Below, one piece after another: positions 1 to 5,021 of a DNA stretch of 5,021 nt. Below the pieces are notes generated by a model. That model saw only the letters and a list, made by a program, of their open reading frames with translations. It was not told the origin of the DNA and did not search any database. Every line of letters starts with the position of its first letter. Positions within the stretch are counted from its first letter, which is position 1. The position numbers were made by a program, and so were the translations under genes. The DNA is from DP-19 sp041488235 (GTDB lineage Bacteria; Desulfobacterota; Binatia; UTPRO1). The stretch covers positions 1 to 5,021 of the forward strand of contig JBGPOW010000301.1 in assembly GCA_041488235.1 (NCBI GenBank), written 5' to 3'.

Positions 1-216
1 CACCCGTGTCTCGTGGTAGCGCGCGGCGCCGCTCCGCGCCGCCGCGGCGGGCGCGGTCGACTCGACGAGCATCAGATCGGGGTCGTGCGCGTGCACGGCC
101 GCGATCGCGTCATCGGCGGTCGTCGCCTCGACGAACCGGCAGTCGAACCGCTCCAGGTGCCGCTCGACGACCGCGCGTACGACCTGGCTTCGATCGACGA
201 TGAGAACGGTCTTCAT
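1..216 (-). CDS. Response-regulator receiver domain protein with Glu at the phosphorylation site (5' part only)
   Basis: The gene runs off the left edge, leaving the first 72 codons. The protein begins MKTVLIVDRSQVVRAVVERH and has the beta1-alpha1-beta2-alpha2-beta3 order of a CheY-like receiver. The strand VLIVD (residues 4-8) normally ends in two acidic residues that bind Mg2+; here the pair is D8-R9. Strand beta3 reads DPDLMLVESTAP (45-56). Aligned to the usual DLxLLDxxMP, the phospho-accepting Asp is replaced by Glu52, with Pro56 in its conserved place. After Pro56 the usual xMDG is replaced by an Ala-rich stretch. Two of the three acidic-pocket positions are therefore altered, so ordinary phosphotransfer is unlikely; Glu may mimic the phosphorylated form. 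The start is supported by an AGGAGG site 8 bases upstream. Any output domain lies outside the window. The receiver fold is well supported; the signalling behaviour is inferred. Confidence 0.8.
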   Translation of the reverse strand, partial: MKTVLIVDRSQVVRAVVERHLERFDCRFVEATTADDAIAAVHAHDPDLMLVESTAPAAAARSGAARYHETRV

Positions 217-224
217 GCGTCGTT

Positions 225-230
225 CCTCCT
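225..230 (-). promoter_or_regulatory. Strong Shine-Dalgarno site for the receiver-domain gene
   Basis: On the minus strand this reads AGGAGG, 8 bases before the ATG at 216. It is the best ribosome binding site in the window and fixes the start of the receiver gene. It also argues that the gene is really translated despite its degenerate active site. Confidence 0.8.
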
Positions 231-384
231 CCCGCGGCCCCGACCGCTAGGTGCGAGAGAGCAACCGTCGTGCCGCGACGGGCCGCGGCGGTGCCGCGAC
301 AGCGGTGAGGCGAGCGTCATTTTCTTGTCTGTCCGCACGCCGATGGGGGACGAAATTGGCCGGCGGCGGCGGGTCTCCTTCGTG

Positions 385-422
385 CGAACGCCAGCCGGCG
401 CCGTTTACGCGACGAACGCCAG
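385..422. repeat. 10-bp direct repeat CGAACGCCAG, two copies 28 bp apart
   Basis: The sequence CGAACGCCAG occurs at 385-394 and again, identically, at 413-422. Between the copies lies the palindrome CGGCGCCG (396-403). The pair sits in the gap between the arfB stop and the receiver gene, where a promoter for the receiver gene would be expected. The 28-bp period is not an exact multiple of the helical turn, though it is near 2.7 turns. It may be a regulator site pair or chance in GC-rich DNA. Confidence 0.35.
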
Positions 423-438
423 TGAGGCGGTGCTCACT
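421..438 (-). terminator. Short hairpin spanning the arfB stop codon; weak terminator candidate
   Basis: AGTGAG (421-426) and CTCACT (433-438) form a perfect 6-bp stem around a 6-base loop, and the arfB stop codon (434-436) lies in one arm. No T-run follows on the minus strand, so it is at best a weak or Rho-assisted end for the moxR-vwa-arfB transcript, or a 3'-end stabilising hairpin. The rest of the 217-433 gap shows no convincing gene and no clear sigma70 promoter. Confidence 0.3.
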
Positions 439-856
439 CGAGCGAGCGGCGCTCGCGCTTGCGCTCGGCGCGCGCGTGTTTCGCGGCGAGGCGGCGCTCG
501 ACGGCGCCCTGCGACGGTCGCGTGCGACGGCGCGGGTGCGGGCGGCGGAGCGCCGCGCGCAGCACCGCGGCGAGTCGCGCCAGCACCGCGTCGCGATTGC
601 GGCTCTGGTCGCGATAGGCGCCGCTCGTGAGCACGAGCTCGCCGTCCGTCGTCATCCGCGACGCGAGCCGCGCGAGCAGGTGTGCGCGGTCGGTGGCGGC
701 AAACGACGGCGAGTCACGGACGTTGAAGCGCAGGACGGCTTTCGACGCGACCTTGTTGACGTTCTGGCCGCCCGGGCCGCTCGCGCGCACGTAGCGCAGC
801 GTGATCTCCGCGGCGGGGATCACGAGGTCGTCGCGCACGCGGACGGCGCGTCCCAT
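434..856 (-). CDS. arfB: Peptidyl-tRNA hydrolase ArfB (YaeJ family), stalled-ribosome rescue
   Basis: This 140-residue protein has the same length as E. coli ArfB/YaeJ. The release-factor catalytic motif GGQ lies at residues 29-31 within RASGPGGQNVNKVASKAVLR (24-43), a near-diagnostic signature for this family. The C-terminal part, about 105-137, is strongly basic and includes TRPSQGAVERRLAAK, matching the E. coli tail TRPTRASKERRLASK. In the family that tail enters the empty mRNA channel of a stalled ribosome while GGQ hydrolyses the peptidyl-tRNA. There are no codon-recognition domains as in RF1/RF2, which fits stop-codon-independent rescue. The start at 856 is supported by GGAGG 9 bases upstream. 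It follows the VWA gene by 15 bases, so it is probably the last gene of the moxR-vwa operon. All key residues are present and I see no sign of decay. Confidence 0.95.
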   Translation of the reverse strand: MGRAVRVRDDLVIPAAEITLRYVRASGPGGQNVNKVASKAVLRFNVRDSPSFAATDRAHLLARLASRMTTDGELVLTSGAYRDQSRNRDAVLARLAAVLRAALRRPHPRRRTRPSQGAVERRLAAKHARAERKRERRSLE

Positions 857-865
857 CGTGTTCGC

Positions 866-870
866 CCTCC
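866..870 (-). promoter_or_regulatory. Shine-Dalgarno site for arfB
   Basis: On the minus strand this reads GGAGG, 9 bases before the arfB ATG. It lies just after the TAA stop of the VWA gene (874-872), so arfB has its own ribosome loading site within the 15-base spacer. This is consistent with a shared transcript but independent initiation. Confidence 0.65.
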
Positions 871-871
871 G

Positions 872-2056
872 TTAGACGCGGGCGCCGACGAGCGCCTGCA
901 CCGCGGCGCCGAGGCCGTCGACGCTCAGGTGAAACATCGGAAAGAGGCGGCGGATGAGGCGTGCGGTGTACGTCTGATCCCAGAGCTGGTGGTCGTCGGG
1001 GTTGATCCAGACGGCGCGGTCGAAATGTCCCGCGAGTCGGTGCAGCCACGCGACGCCGGGCGTCGGCGACGTGTTGTGTGGGTTGATGCCGCCGTGCGGC
1101 TCGAGGAGCTCGGAGGGATGCATCGCCGCGTCGCCGACGATAGCGAGCTTCCAGCGCTCGTCGAGGCGGCGCAGGAGATCGCCCGTCGGCACTGCGTCGG
1201 CGCGGGTCAGACGCGCGCGCCGGTAGACGTGGTCGTAGATGCAATTGTGGAAGTAGTACGGCTCGAACTCGCGCAGGCCGTGCTCTTCGTGCAGCGCCGT
1301 GAGCAGCTGACTCACCGGCTCGAAGTACGGGTCCATCGTGCCGCCGACGTCCATCAAGAGCAGCAGGCGCACGTCGTTGCGGCGCGGCGGGCGGAAGACG
1401 AGCTCGATCTCGCCGGCGTTGCGGCAGGTCTCGTCGATCGTCTCGTCGAGGTCGAGCTCGCTCGCGACGCCGGCGCGGGTGAGCTGGCGCAAGCGCCGCA
1501 GCGCGACCCGCATCTGCCGCGCGTCGAGCGCGACGTCGGTGCGGTAGTCGCGGAAGCGGCGCTCGCCGGCGACTTTCATCGCCGAGCGGCCGCCGCCTGT
1601 TCCGCCGACGCGAATGCCGGTCGGATGCTGGCCGCCGTGGCCGTACGGTGAGCGTCCGCCGGTGCCGACCCAGCGATCACCGCCGTCGTGGCGCTCGGTC
1701 TGCTTCGCGAGCGTCTCGAGAAACCGTTGCATCAGCTCGTCGGCGGAGAGGCGCTCGAGCTGCGCGAGCTGCTCGGGGGTGAGCGCGGGGAACTCCTTGG
1801 CGTCGCGCAGCCACGCGAGCACCTCGTCGGTGATGTCGAGCGCGCCTTCGACGCCGTGGAAGACGCGCGCGAACACGCGATCGAACGCGTCGTAATACGT
1901 CTCGCTCTTCACCAGGCAGGCGCGCCCCAGATGGTAGAACCGCAGCAGGCTGGAGCCGTGGAGACCTTGGTGCAGCGCCTCGAGAAAGGTCATCCACTCC
2001 TGCAACGCGACCGGCACGCCCTCGTCGCGGAGACCGTAGAACAGCTCTAGGAACAT
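872..2056 (-). CDS. CoxE-like von Willebrand factor A domain protein, partner of the MoxR ATPase
   Basis: This 394-residue protein has no signal peptide or membrane helix, so it is probably cytoplasmic. The N-terminal part (about 1-125) is helical and begins MFLELFYGLRDEGVPVALQE, typical of VWA proteins encoded beside MoxR ATPases. A Gly/His-rich linker (about 124-158, with RSPYGHGGQHPTG) follows. The VWA fold starts near 228 with VRLLLLMDVGGTMDPYF. The metal-site (MIDAS) motif reads D236-V-G-G-T240 instead of DxSxS; from memory, DVGGS is usual in this subfamily, so the Gly is probably family-typical and Thr is a conservative change. Further blocks are EPYYFHNCIYDHV (265-277), AIVGDAAMHP (305-314, with D309) and VWINPDDHQLW (349-359). 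Together with the upstream MoxR ATPase it likely forms a chaperone or metal-insertion module; the target is unknown. The ATG has a stop codon three codons upstream and no clear Shine-Dalgarno site, so translation may depend on coupling with the ATPase gene 32 bases away. Confidence 0.88.
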   Translation of the reverse strand: MFLELFYGLRDEGVPVALQEWMTFLEALHQGLHGSSLLRFYHLGRACLVKSETYYDAFDRVFARVFHGVEGALDITDEVLAWLRDAKEFPALTPEQLAQLERLSADELMQRFLETLAKQTERHDGGDRWVGTGGRSPYGHGGQHPTGIRVGGTGGGRSAMKVAGERRFRDYRTDVALDARQMRVALRRLRQLTRAGVASELDLDETIDETCRNAGEIELVFRPPRRNDVRLLLLMDVGGTMDPYFEPVSQLLTALHEEHGLREFEPYYFHNCIYDHVYRRARLTRADAVPTGDLLRRLDERWKLAIVGDAAMHPSELLEPHGGINPHNTSPTPGVAWLHRLAGHFDRAVWINPDDHQLWDQTYTARLIRRLFPMFHLSVDGLGAAVQALVGARV

Positions 2057-2088
2057 TTCGCGTTATGCCGCTGTGCCCGCCGCGAGTC

Positions 2089-2973
2089 TCATTGATTGTA
2101 GCGCGGGCCGAGGTCGCTCCAGCGGGTGGGGTAATTGCCGCCTTTGGTGTCGTAGCGCTGGAGGGCGTCGGCGTCTTGCTCCTTTTTCAAGAGAGCGCCG
2201 ATGAACGGGATGTGCGCCTCGAGCTTGTCGCGTGTGACGCCGGCGCGCAGCAGCGCGGAGATCCAGTCGATGAGCTCGGACGTCGACGGCTTCTTGCGCA
2301 GCTCGTTCTGCTCGCGCAGCCAGTAGAACTTGATCAGCACCTGATCGAGCAGCGCCGCGTCGAGGTTCGGGTGGTGCACGGCGACGATCTTCCGCATGAG
2401 CGCGGCGTCGGGGAACTCGATGAAGTGGAAGATGCAGCGTCGCAGGAAGGCGTCCGGCAGCTCCTTCTCGTTGTTGGAGGTGATGACGACGACCGGGCGC
2501 TCGTGCGCGACCATTTCCTCGCTGGTCTCGATGACCGTGAAGCGCATCTCGTCGAGCTCGCGCAGGAGGTCGTTGGGGAATTCGAGGTCGGCCTTGTCGA
2601 TCTCGTCGATGAGCAGCACGTGACGCTCGGCCGCGGCGAATGCCCGCCCGAGCGGGCCGAGCTTGATGTAATGGCGGATGTCGGAGACGTCGCCGCCGCC
2701 GAACCGGCTGTCGTTCAGGCGCTGCACGGTGTCGTAGACGTAGAGCCCGTCGGCCGCCTTCGACGTCGATTTGATGTGCCAGGAGAGCATCGGCATGCCG
2801 AGGCCCTCGGCGACGTGCGTCGCGAGCAAGGTCTTGCCGGTGCCGGGCTCGCCCTTGATGAGGAGCGGCCGCTCGAGCGCGACGGCGCAGTTGACGGCGT
2901 CGACGAGCGGACCCGACGCGATGTAACTCGCCGTACCGCGAAAACGGTGGAAGCCGTTGGCGTCTTTCTTCAT
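2089..2973 (-). CDS. MoxR-family AAA+ ATPase
   Basis: This 294-residue single-domain AAA+ protein has no membrane segment. Walker A is GEPGTGKT (41-48) and Walker B is VLLIDEID (119-126). The sensor 1 region is VVVITSNNEKELPDAFLRRC (161-180), with the arginine-finger candidates R178-R179. The C-terminal lid carries KKPSTSELIDW (228-238), the usual MoxR sensor 2 region. All catalytic elements are intact. MoxR proteins act as ATP-driven chaperones for assembling or activating complexes, typically with a VWA partner, which is the next gene here. The pairing recalls CoxD/CoxE and the Snider-Houry MoxR subfamilies; I cannot assign the subfamily. I chose the start at 2973 (MKKDANGFHRFRG), which has AGAGAGG 10 bases upstream. 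The in-frame ATG at 3039 would place 22 non-conserved residues over the likely promoter. It appears to be the first gene of the moxR-vwa-arfB operon. Confidence 0.92.
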   Translation of the reverse strand: MKKDANGFHRFRGTASYIASGPLVDAVNCAVALERPLLIKGEPGTGKTLLATHVAEGLGMPMLSWHIKSTSKAADGLYVYDTVQRLNDSRFGGGDVSDIRHYIKLGPLGRAFAAAERHVLLIDEIDKADLEFPNDLLRELDEMRFTVIETSEEMVAHERPVVVITSNNEKELPDAFLRRCIFHFIEFPDAALMRKIVAVHHPNLDAALLDQVLIKFYWLREQNELRKKPSTSELIDWISALLRAGVTRDKLEAHIPFIGALLKKEQDADALQRYDTKGGNYPTRWSDLGPRYNQ

Positions 2974-2983
2974 GCGATCATGA

Positions 2984-2990
2984 CCTCTCT
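2984..2990 (-). promoter_or_regulatory. Shine-Dalgarno-like site deciding the MoxR start
   Basis: On the minus strand this reads AGAGAGG, 10 bases before the ATG at 2973. It supports that start over the upstream in-frame ATG at 3039, which has no comparable site. An out-of-frame ATG at 2981 opens only the three-codon ORF Met-Ile-Ala and lies just 2 bases from this site, too close for normal use. Confidence 0.55.
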
Positions 2991-3019
2991 CGGTGCGCGT
3001 GTGGTTGCGAGTCAGACGG

Positions 3020-3047
3020 ATTATCCGGAGGCTCGGCATCCACGCAA
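3020..3047 (-). promoter_or_regulatory. Candidate sigma70-type promoter for the moxR-vwa-arfB operon
   Basis: On the minus strand a -35-like TTGCGT (3047-3042) is followed after a 16-bp spacer by a -10-like GATAAT (3025-3020), which matches TATAAT at five of six positions. The -35 matches only at TTG. The predicted start of transcription near 3013 would give a leader of about 40 bases carrying the ribosome site at 2984-2990. The -10 stands out as one of very few AT-rich hexamers in this stretch. This rests on motif matching alone. Confidence 0.4.
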
Positions 3048-3076
3048 CCGCGTGCGCTCGCAGCGGGCGCGGTTGC
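3044..3076. repeat. 9-bp perfect inverted repeat overlapping the moxR -35 box; possible operator
   Basis: GCAACCGCG (3044-3052) and its exact complement CGCGGTTGC (3068-3076) are separated by 15 bases, giving half-site centres 24 bp apart. The left arm overlaps the -35 candidate of the moxR operon; the right arm is about 40 bases before the zinc-ribbon gene. A third GGTTGC core lies at 3003-3008. A dimeric regulator bound here could control both divergent genes. It could also be a hairpin in a rightward transcript. Confidence 0.4.
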
Positions 3077-3115
3077 CTCCTGCGCCGGCGGCTGCCACTC
3101 TATGCGGCGGAGTCT

Positions 3116-4144
3116 ATGGCGGATCACGAGGAGTGGCGGCTCGGCGACGAGTCGACGGGGGGCGGGCAGTGTCCCGAGTGCGGCAAGGCGAACCGCGCAG
3201 GGCAGGTGCACTGCGCGTACTGCGGGGCGCCGCTTGGCGACGGCGACCCCGAGCCGCTGCGGTCGCTCGGCGAGGCGCTCGCGACCGGCCCGCTCGGTCG
3301 GCGACGGCGCGAGCGGCCGTGGGCGTTCCCCGCCGCACTCGCCGGCGTGCTCGCGATCGTCGGGCTCGGTTACTGGTGGTCGGGGCGCGTGTCGCGCCAC
3401 CTCACGCTCGACGACGTCGCGAGCGTGCCGGCGATGCAGCCGAGCGCCGCGCCGTCGCCGTTGCCGCGCGCCGCCGAGCCTGCGGCGGTGGCGGCGCGAC
3501 AGGAGCCGCCGGCGATCGTGCGGCCGGCGCCGCTCGCGACCGTCATACCGCGCCCTGAGCCGGCGCGTCCGCCGGTCGTCGTGCCGCCGCCGGCGCGCGT
3601 CGCCGTCGCGACGCCGCAGCCGCGGCCGACGACGCTGCGCGCGGCCGCGCCGCCACCACCGCCGCCCGCACCGCCCGTGCGTGAGCGCGTCGTGGTGCCG
3701 CCTCCGCCGCCCGCGCGTGCGCCGGCTCCGCCGCCGCTGCGTGCCGCCGTACCGCCGCCGCCAACCGCGCGACGTCCGATGACGGAGCCGGCGCCGGTCG
3801 TGCCGCCACGTCCCGTCCAACCGGCGGAAGAGGAGCAGGCCGCGATACCACCGCCGGGCGCGCCGGCGGACCGACGTCCGGCTGAGGAGCGCCCCGCGCT
3901 CGGCACCGATCTCGTCGAGGCGCGCCGCGCCTATCGTGCGGCGCTCGAGCGTTACAACGTGCGCGCCGACGACTACAACACGCTCGCCGACGAGGTGCAG
4001 CGCGCCGAGAACGGCGGCGACGCGGACCGCGCCGACGCATTGCGCCCGCGCCTCGAGAGCGCGCGCAGCGCCGCCGAGCACGCGCGCGTCGACGCCGAGG
4101 CGCTGCGCGCACGCATGGAGGAAGTGCAAGCGCAATATCGCTGA
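3116..4144 (+). CDS. Zinc-ribbon, single-pass membrane protein with proline-rich tract and C-terminal coiled coil (function unknown)
   Basis: I do not recognise a named family for this 342-residue protein. The N-terminus has a zinc ribbon, CPECG (19-23) and CAYCG (33-37), with Cys19, 22, 33 and 36 as likely zinc ligands. After RRRRER (62-67) comes one hydrophobic segment (about 69-88, ending GLGYWW). By the positive-inside rule the ribbon is cytoplasmic and the rest is outside the inner membrane. Residues 105-260 are rich in Pro, Ala, Val and Arg, with runs of six and five prolines (179-184, 195-199), and could span periplasm as TonB-like linkers do. Residues 264-342 form a charged helix or coiled coil containing EARRAYRAALERYN, ending EEVQAQYR. 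The ATG at 3116 has GGAG only 3 bases upstream, a poor spacing; the frame stays open upstream to an ATG at 2993, but that extension is basic, lies over the promoter region and adds no domain. The gene is divergent from the moxR operon. Its role could be scaffolding or sensing; this is a guess. Confidence 0.75.
   Translation: MADHEEWRLGDESTGGGQCPECGKANRAGQVHCAYCGAPLGDGDPEPLRSLGEALATGPLGRRRRERPWAFPAALAGVLAIVGLGYWWSGRVSRHLTLDDVASVPAMQPSAAPSPLPRAAEPAAVAARQEPPAIVRPAPLATVIPRPEPARPPVVVPPPARVAVATPQPRPTTLRAAAPPPPPPAPPVRERVVVPPPPPARAPAPPPLRAAVPPPPTARRPMTEPAPVVPPRPVQPAEEEQAAIPPPGAPADRRPAEERPALGTDLVEARRAYRAALERYNVRADDYNTLADEVQRAENGGDADRADALRPRLESARSAAEHARVDAEALRARMEEVQAQYR
3575..3790 (+). repeat. Two tandem ~36-residue proline-rich modules inside the zinc-ribbon membrane protein
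   Basis: Residues 154-191 and 192-225 share one plan: VVVPPP(PP)AR, a variable Ala/Pro stretch, then LRAAxPPPP, then an Arg-containing tail. The first copy has VVVPPPAR and LRAAAPPPP; the second has VVVPPPPPAR and LRAAVPPPP. Synonymous codons differ between copies (for example CTG CGC GCG against CTG CGT GCC), so the duplication is not recent or is kept at protein level. Confidence 0.55.
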
Positions 4145-4171
4145 GCGCCGCGCTGAGCGAGCGCGGCTGCT
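4144..4171 (+). terminator. GC-rich hairpin just after the zinc-ribbon gene stop; likely terminator without a long T-run
   Basis: GCCGCGCT (4147-4154) and AGCGCGGC (4160-4167) form a perfect 8-bp stem with the 5-base loop GAGCG. AGC (4144-4146) can pair with GCT (4169-4171) past one bulged T to lengthen it to 11 bp. The position, beginning at the last base of the TGA stop, fits a terminator, but only two T residues end the region (4171-4172), so it may be weak or Rho-assisted. It would separate this gene's transcript from dprA. Confidence 0.45.
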
Positions 4172-4245
4172 TACGCGGTCGGCGTGCGTGTGCCGCTACT
4201 TTGCGTCTTTCGGCGACTGCGACGCTTTGCCACAATACCGGCCGC

Positions 4246-5021
4246 ATGCGGGGGCAGGACGAGGTGGCGGGGTGGATCGCGCTGCGGAGCGCGCACGGCG
4301 TCGGCGACGTCGCGGCGCGACGGCTCTTGGCGCACTTCGGCAGCGTACGCGCCGTGCTCTCCGCTTCCGAGCCGGCGCTCGTCGCTGCCGGCTTGAATGA
4401 GGCGGTGGCGCGCGCAGTGCGCGCCGCGCGTCAAGGAGAGCGCCAGGCCGCCGACGAGGTGGCGCGGCTCGCCGCGATCGGCGCGCGCGTGATTCCGTGC
4501 ACGGACGACGAGTACCCGTCGCTCCTCGCGCAGCTTCCCGATGCGCCGCTCTATCTCGTCGCGCGCGGTGAGCGCCTCCTCGATGCGCCGGCGGTCGCCG
4601 TCGTCGGGGCGCGGCACGCGACGCCGTACGGCAAGGACGTCGCGTCGCGCTTCGCCGAGGAGCTGGCGCAAGCGGGCGTGACCGTCGTGAGCGGCCTCGC
4701 GCGCGGCATCGACGGTGCGGCGCACGCGGGGGCGCTGCGCGGTGGAGGTCACACGGTCGCGGTCCTCGGCTGCGGCATCGACGTCGTCTACCCGCCGGAG
4801 CACACCGAGCTCACGGCCGCGATCGTCGCCAGCGGCACGCTGCTCTCCGAACGCCCGCTCGGAACGCCGCCGCTCGCGGAGCACTTCCCGGCGCGCAACC
4901 GCATCATCGCCGGCATGACGCACGGGACGCTCGTCGTGGAGGCGGCGGAGCACAGCGGGTCGCAAATCACGGCGCGCCTCGCCCTCGATCAAGGTCGCGA
5001 GGTCTTCGCCGTGCCGGGGCG
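4246..5021 (+). CDS. dprA: DNA-processing protein DprA (C-terminus cut by the window edge)
   Basis: The first 258 residues are present. Residues about 6-60 hold the helical N-terminal region with a helix-hairpin-helix-like HGVGDVAARRLLAHFGS (17-33). The Rossmann-like DprA core follows: VAVVGARHATPYG (117-129), SGLARGIDGAAH (149-160), GCGIDVVYPPEH (175-186), FPARNRIIAG (214-223) and SGSQITARLALDQGREVFAV (237-256). These are the family's signature motifs; SGSQ replaces the commoner SGSL. DprA binds incoming single-stranded DNA and loads RecA onto it during natural transformation, and is also conserved in non-transforming bacteria. The missing part would include the end of the core and any winged-helix domain. 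I chose the ATG at 4246; an in-frame TTG at 4201 is less likely. No Shine-Dalgarno site precedes the ATG. A GC-rich hairpin and 101 bases separate it from the upstream gene, so it probably has its own promoter. Confidence 0.95.
   Translation, partial: MRGQDEVAGWIALRSAHGVGDVAARRLLAHFGSVRAVLSASEPALVAAGLNEAVARAVRAARQGERQAADEVARLAAIGARVIPCTDDEYPSLLAQLPDAPLYLVARGERLLDAPAVAVVGARHATPYGKDVASRFAEELAQAGVTVVSGLARGIDGAAHAGALRGGGHTVAVLGCGIDVVYPPEHTELTAAIVASGTLLSERPLGTPPLAEHFPARNRIIAGMTHGTLVVEAAEHSGSQITARLALDQGREVFAVPG

Noticed and set aside
213..320. Minus-strand ORF of 35 codons (MTLASPLSRH...) whose TGA overlaps the receiver-gene ATG by four bases (ATGA)
   Set aside because: The ATGA overlap is suggestive of coupling, but the peptide is Arg/Gly-rich like random GC-rich translation, has no good ribosome site, and the receiver gene already has a strong one.
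251..1651. Long open plus-strand frame of 466 codons opposite arfB and the VWA gene
   Set aside because: It is antisense to two well-recognised genes, has low-complexity Arg/Ala composition, and is the expected shadow of GC-rich coding sequence.
2970..2981. Three-codon minimal ORF (ATG ATC GCA TGA) overlapping the MoxR start by ATGA
   Set aside because: Its ATG is only 2 bases from the ribosome site, which fits the MoxR ATG better. Such short ORFs arise easily by chance.
2974..3039. N-terminal extension of the MoxR protein to an in-frame ATG at 3039
   Set aside because: The 22 extra residues look unlike the family, cover the promoter candidate, and the ATG at 2973 has a ribosome site at normal spacing.
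2993..3115. Upstream extension of the zinc-ribbon protein from ATG 2993
   Set aside because: The 41 added residues are highly basic with no recognisable domain and run across the divergent promoter region and the inverted repeat.
2065..3558. Long open plus-strand frame of 497 codons opposite the MoxR gene and into the zinc-ribbon gene
   Set aside because: Its first part is the antisense of a clear AAA+ ATPase and its second part is an out-of-frame reading of the zinc-ribbon gene. It shows no domain of its own.
2978..4247. Several long minus-strand frames opposite the proline-rich gene, rich in Arg or Gly
   Set aside because: They are antisense readings of CCG/GCG-rich codons (CGG and GGC give Arg and Gly). 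The plus-strand frame has a coherent zinc ribbon, membrane helix and coiled coil.
4171..4992. Minus-strand frame of 273 codons opposite dprA
   Set aside because: DprA motifs on the plus strand are unmistakable, and the antisense frame is Arg/Ala-rich without recognisable motifs.

Overview
The window is very GC-rich and gene-dense, with GC-ending codons throughout. It comes from a bacterial chromosome. The gene set (DprA, ArfB-type ribosome rescue factor, MoxR ATPase with a CoxE-like VWA partner, CheY-like receiver) and the composition suggest a high-GC Gram-negative such as a soil or uncultured member of the former Deltaproteobacteria (Myxococcota or Binatota-like). This placement is inferred from composition and gene types only and is weak. 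I saw no mobile element, CRISPR array, tRNA or rRNA.

Minus-strand half (1-2973): reading in the direction of transcription, a MoxR-family AAA+ ATPase (2973-2089) is followed 32 bases later by a CoxE-like von Willebrand factor A protein (2056-872), and 15 bases after that by an ArfB/YaeJ-type peptidyl-tRNA hydrolase (856-434). The spacing suggests one operon. The ATPase and VWA protein are a known kind of functional pair (ATP-driven remodelling or metal insertion into a target). The rescue factor may simply share the transcript. A gap of 217 bases then separates this operon from a separate minus-strand gene that runs off the left edge (216-1). It encodes the start of a response-regulator receiver domain in which the phospho-accepting Asp is replaced by Glu.

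Centre (2974-3115): this is a divergent intergenic region. It holds a plausible sigma70-type promoter for the moxR operon and a 9-bp perfect inverted repeat that overlaps its -35 box. The shared GGTTGC core occurs three times in about 75 bases, which suggests a regulator binding region.

Plus-strand half (3116-5021): a gene of unrecognised function encodes an N-terminal four-cysteine zinc ribbon, one transmembrane helix, a long proline-rich tract with two tandem modules of about 36 residues, and a C-terminal coiled coil. A GC-rich hairpin follows its stop codon. After 101 bases comes dprA (DNA processing protein A), cut by the right edge before its C-terminal part.

The points most worth a second look are the Glu-substituted receiver, the domain layout of the zinc-ribbon/proline-rich membrane protein, the inverted-repeat region between the divergent genes, and the linkage of arfB to a MoxR-VWA pair. 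I did not find a clear, wholly new multi-gene system.
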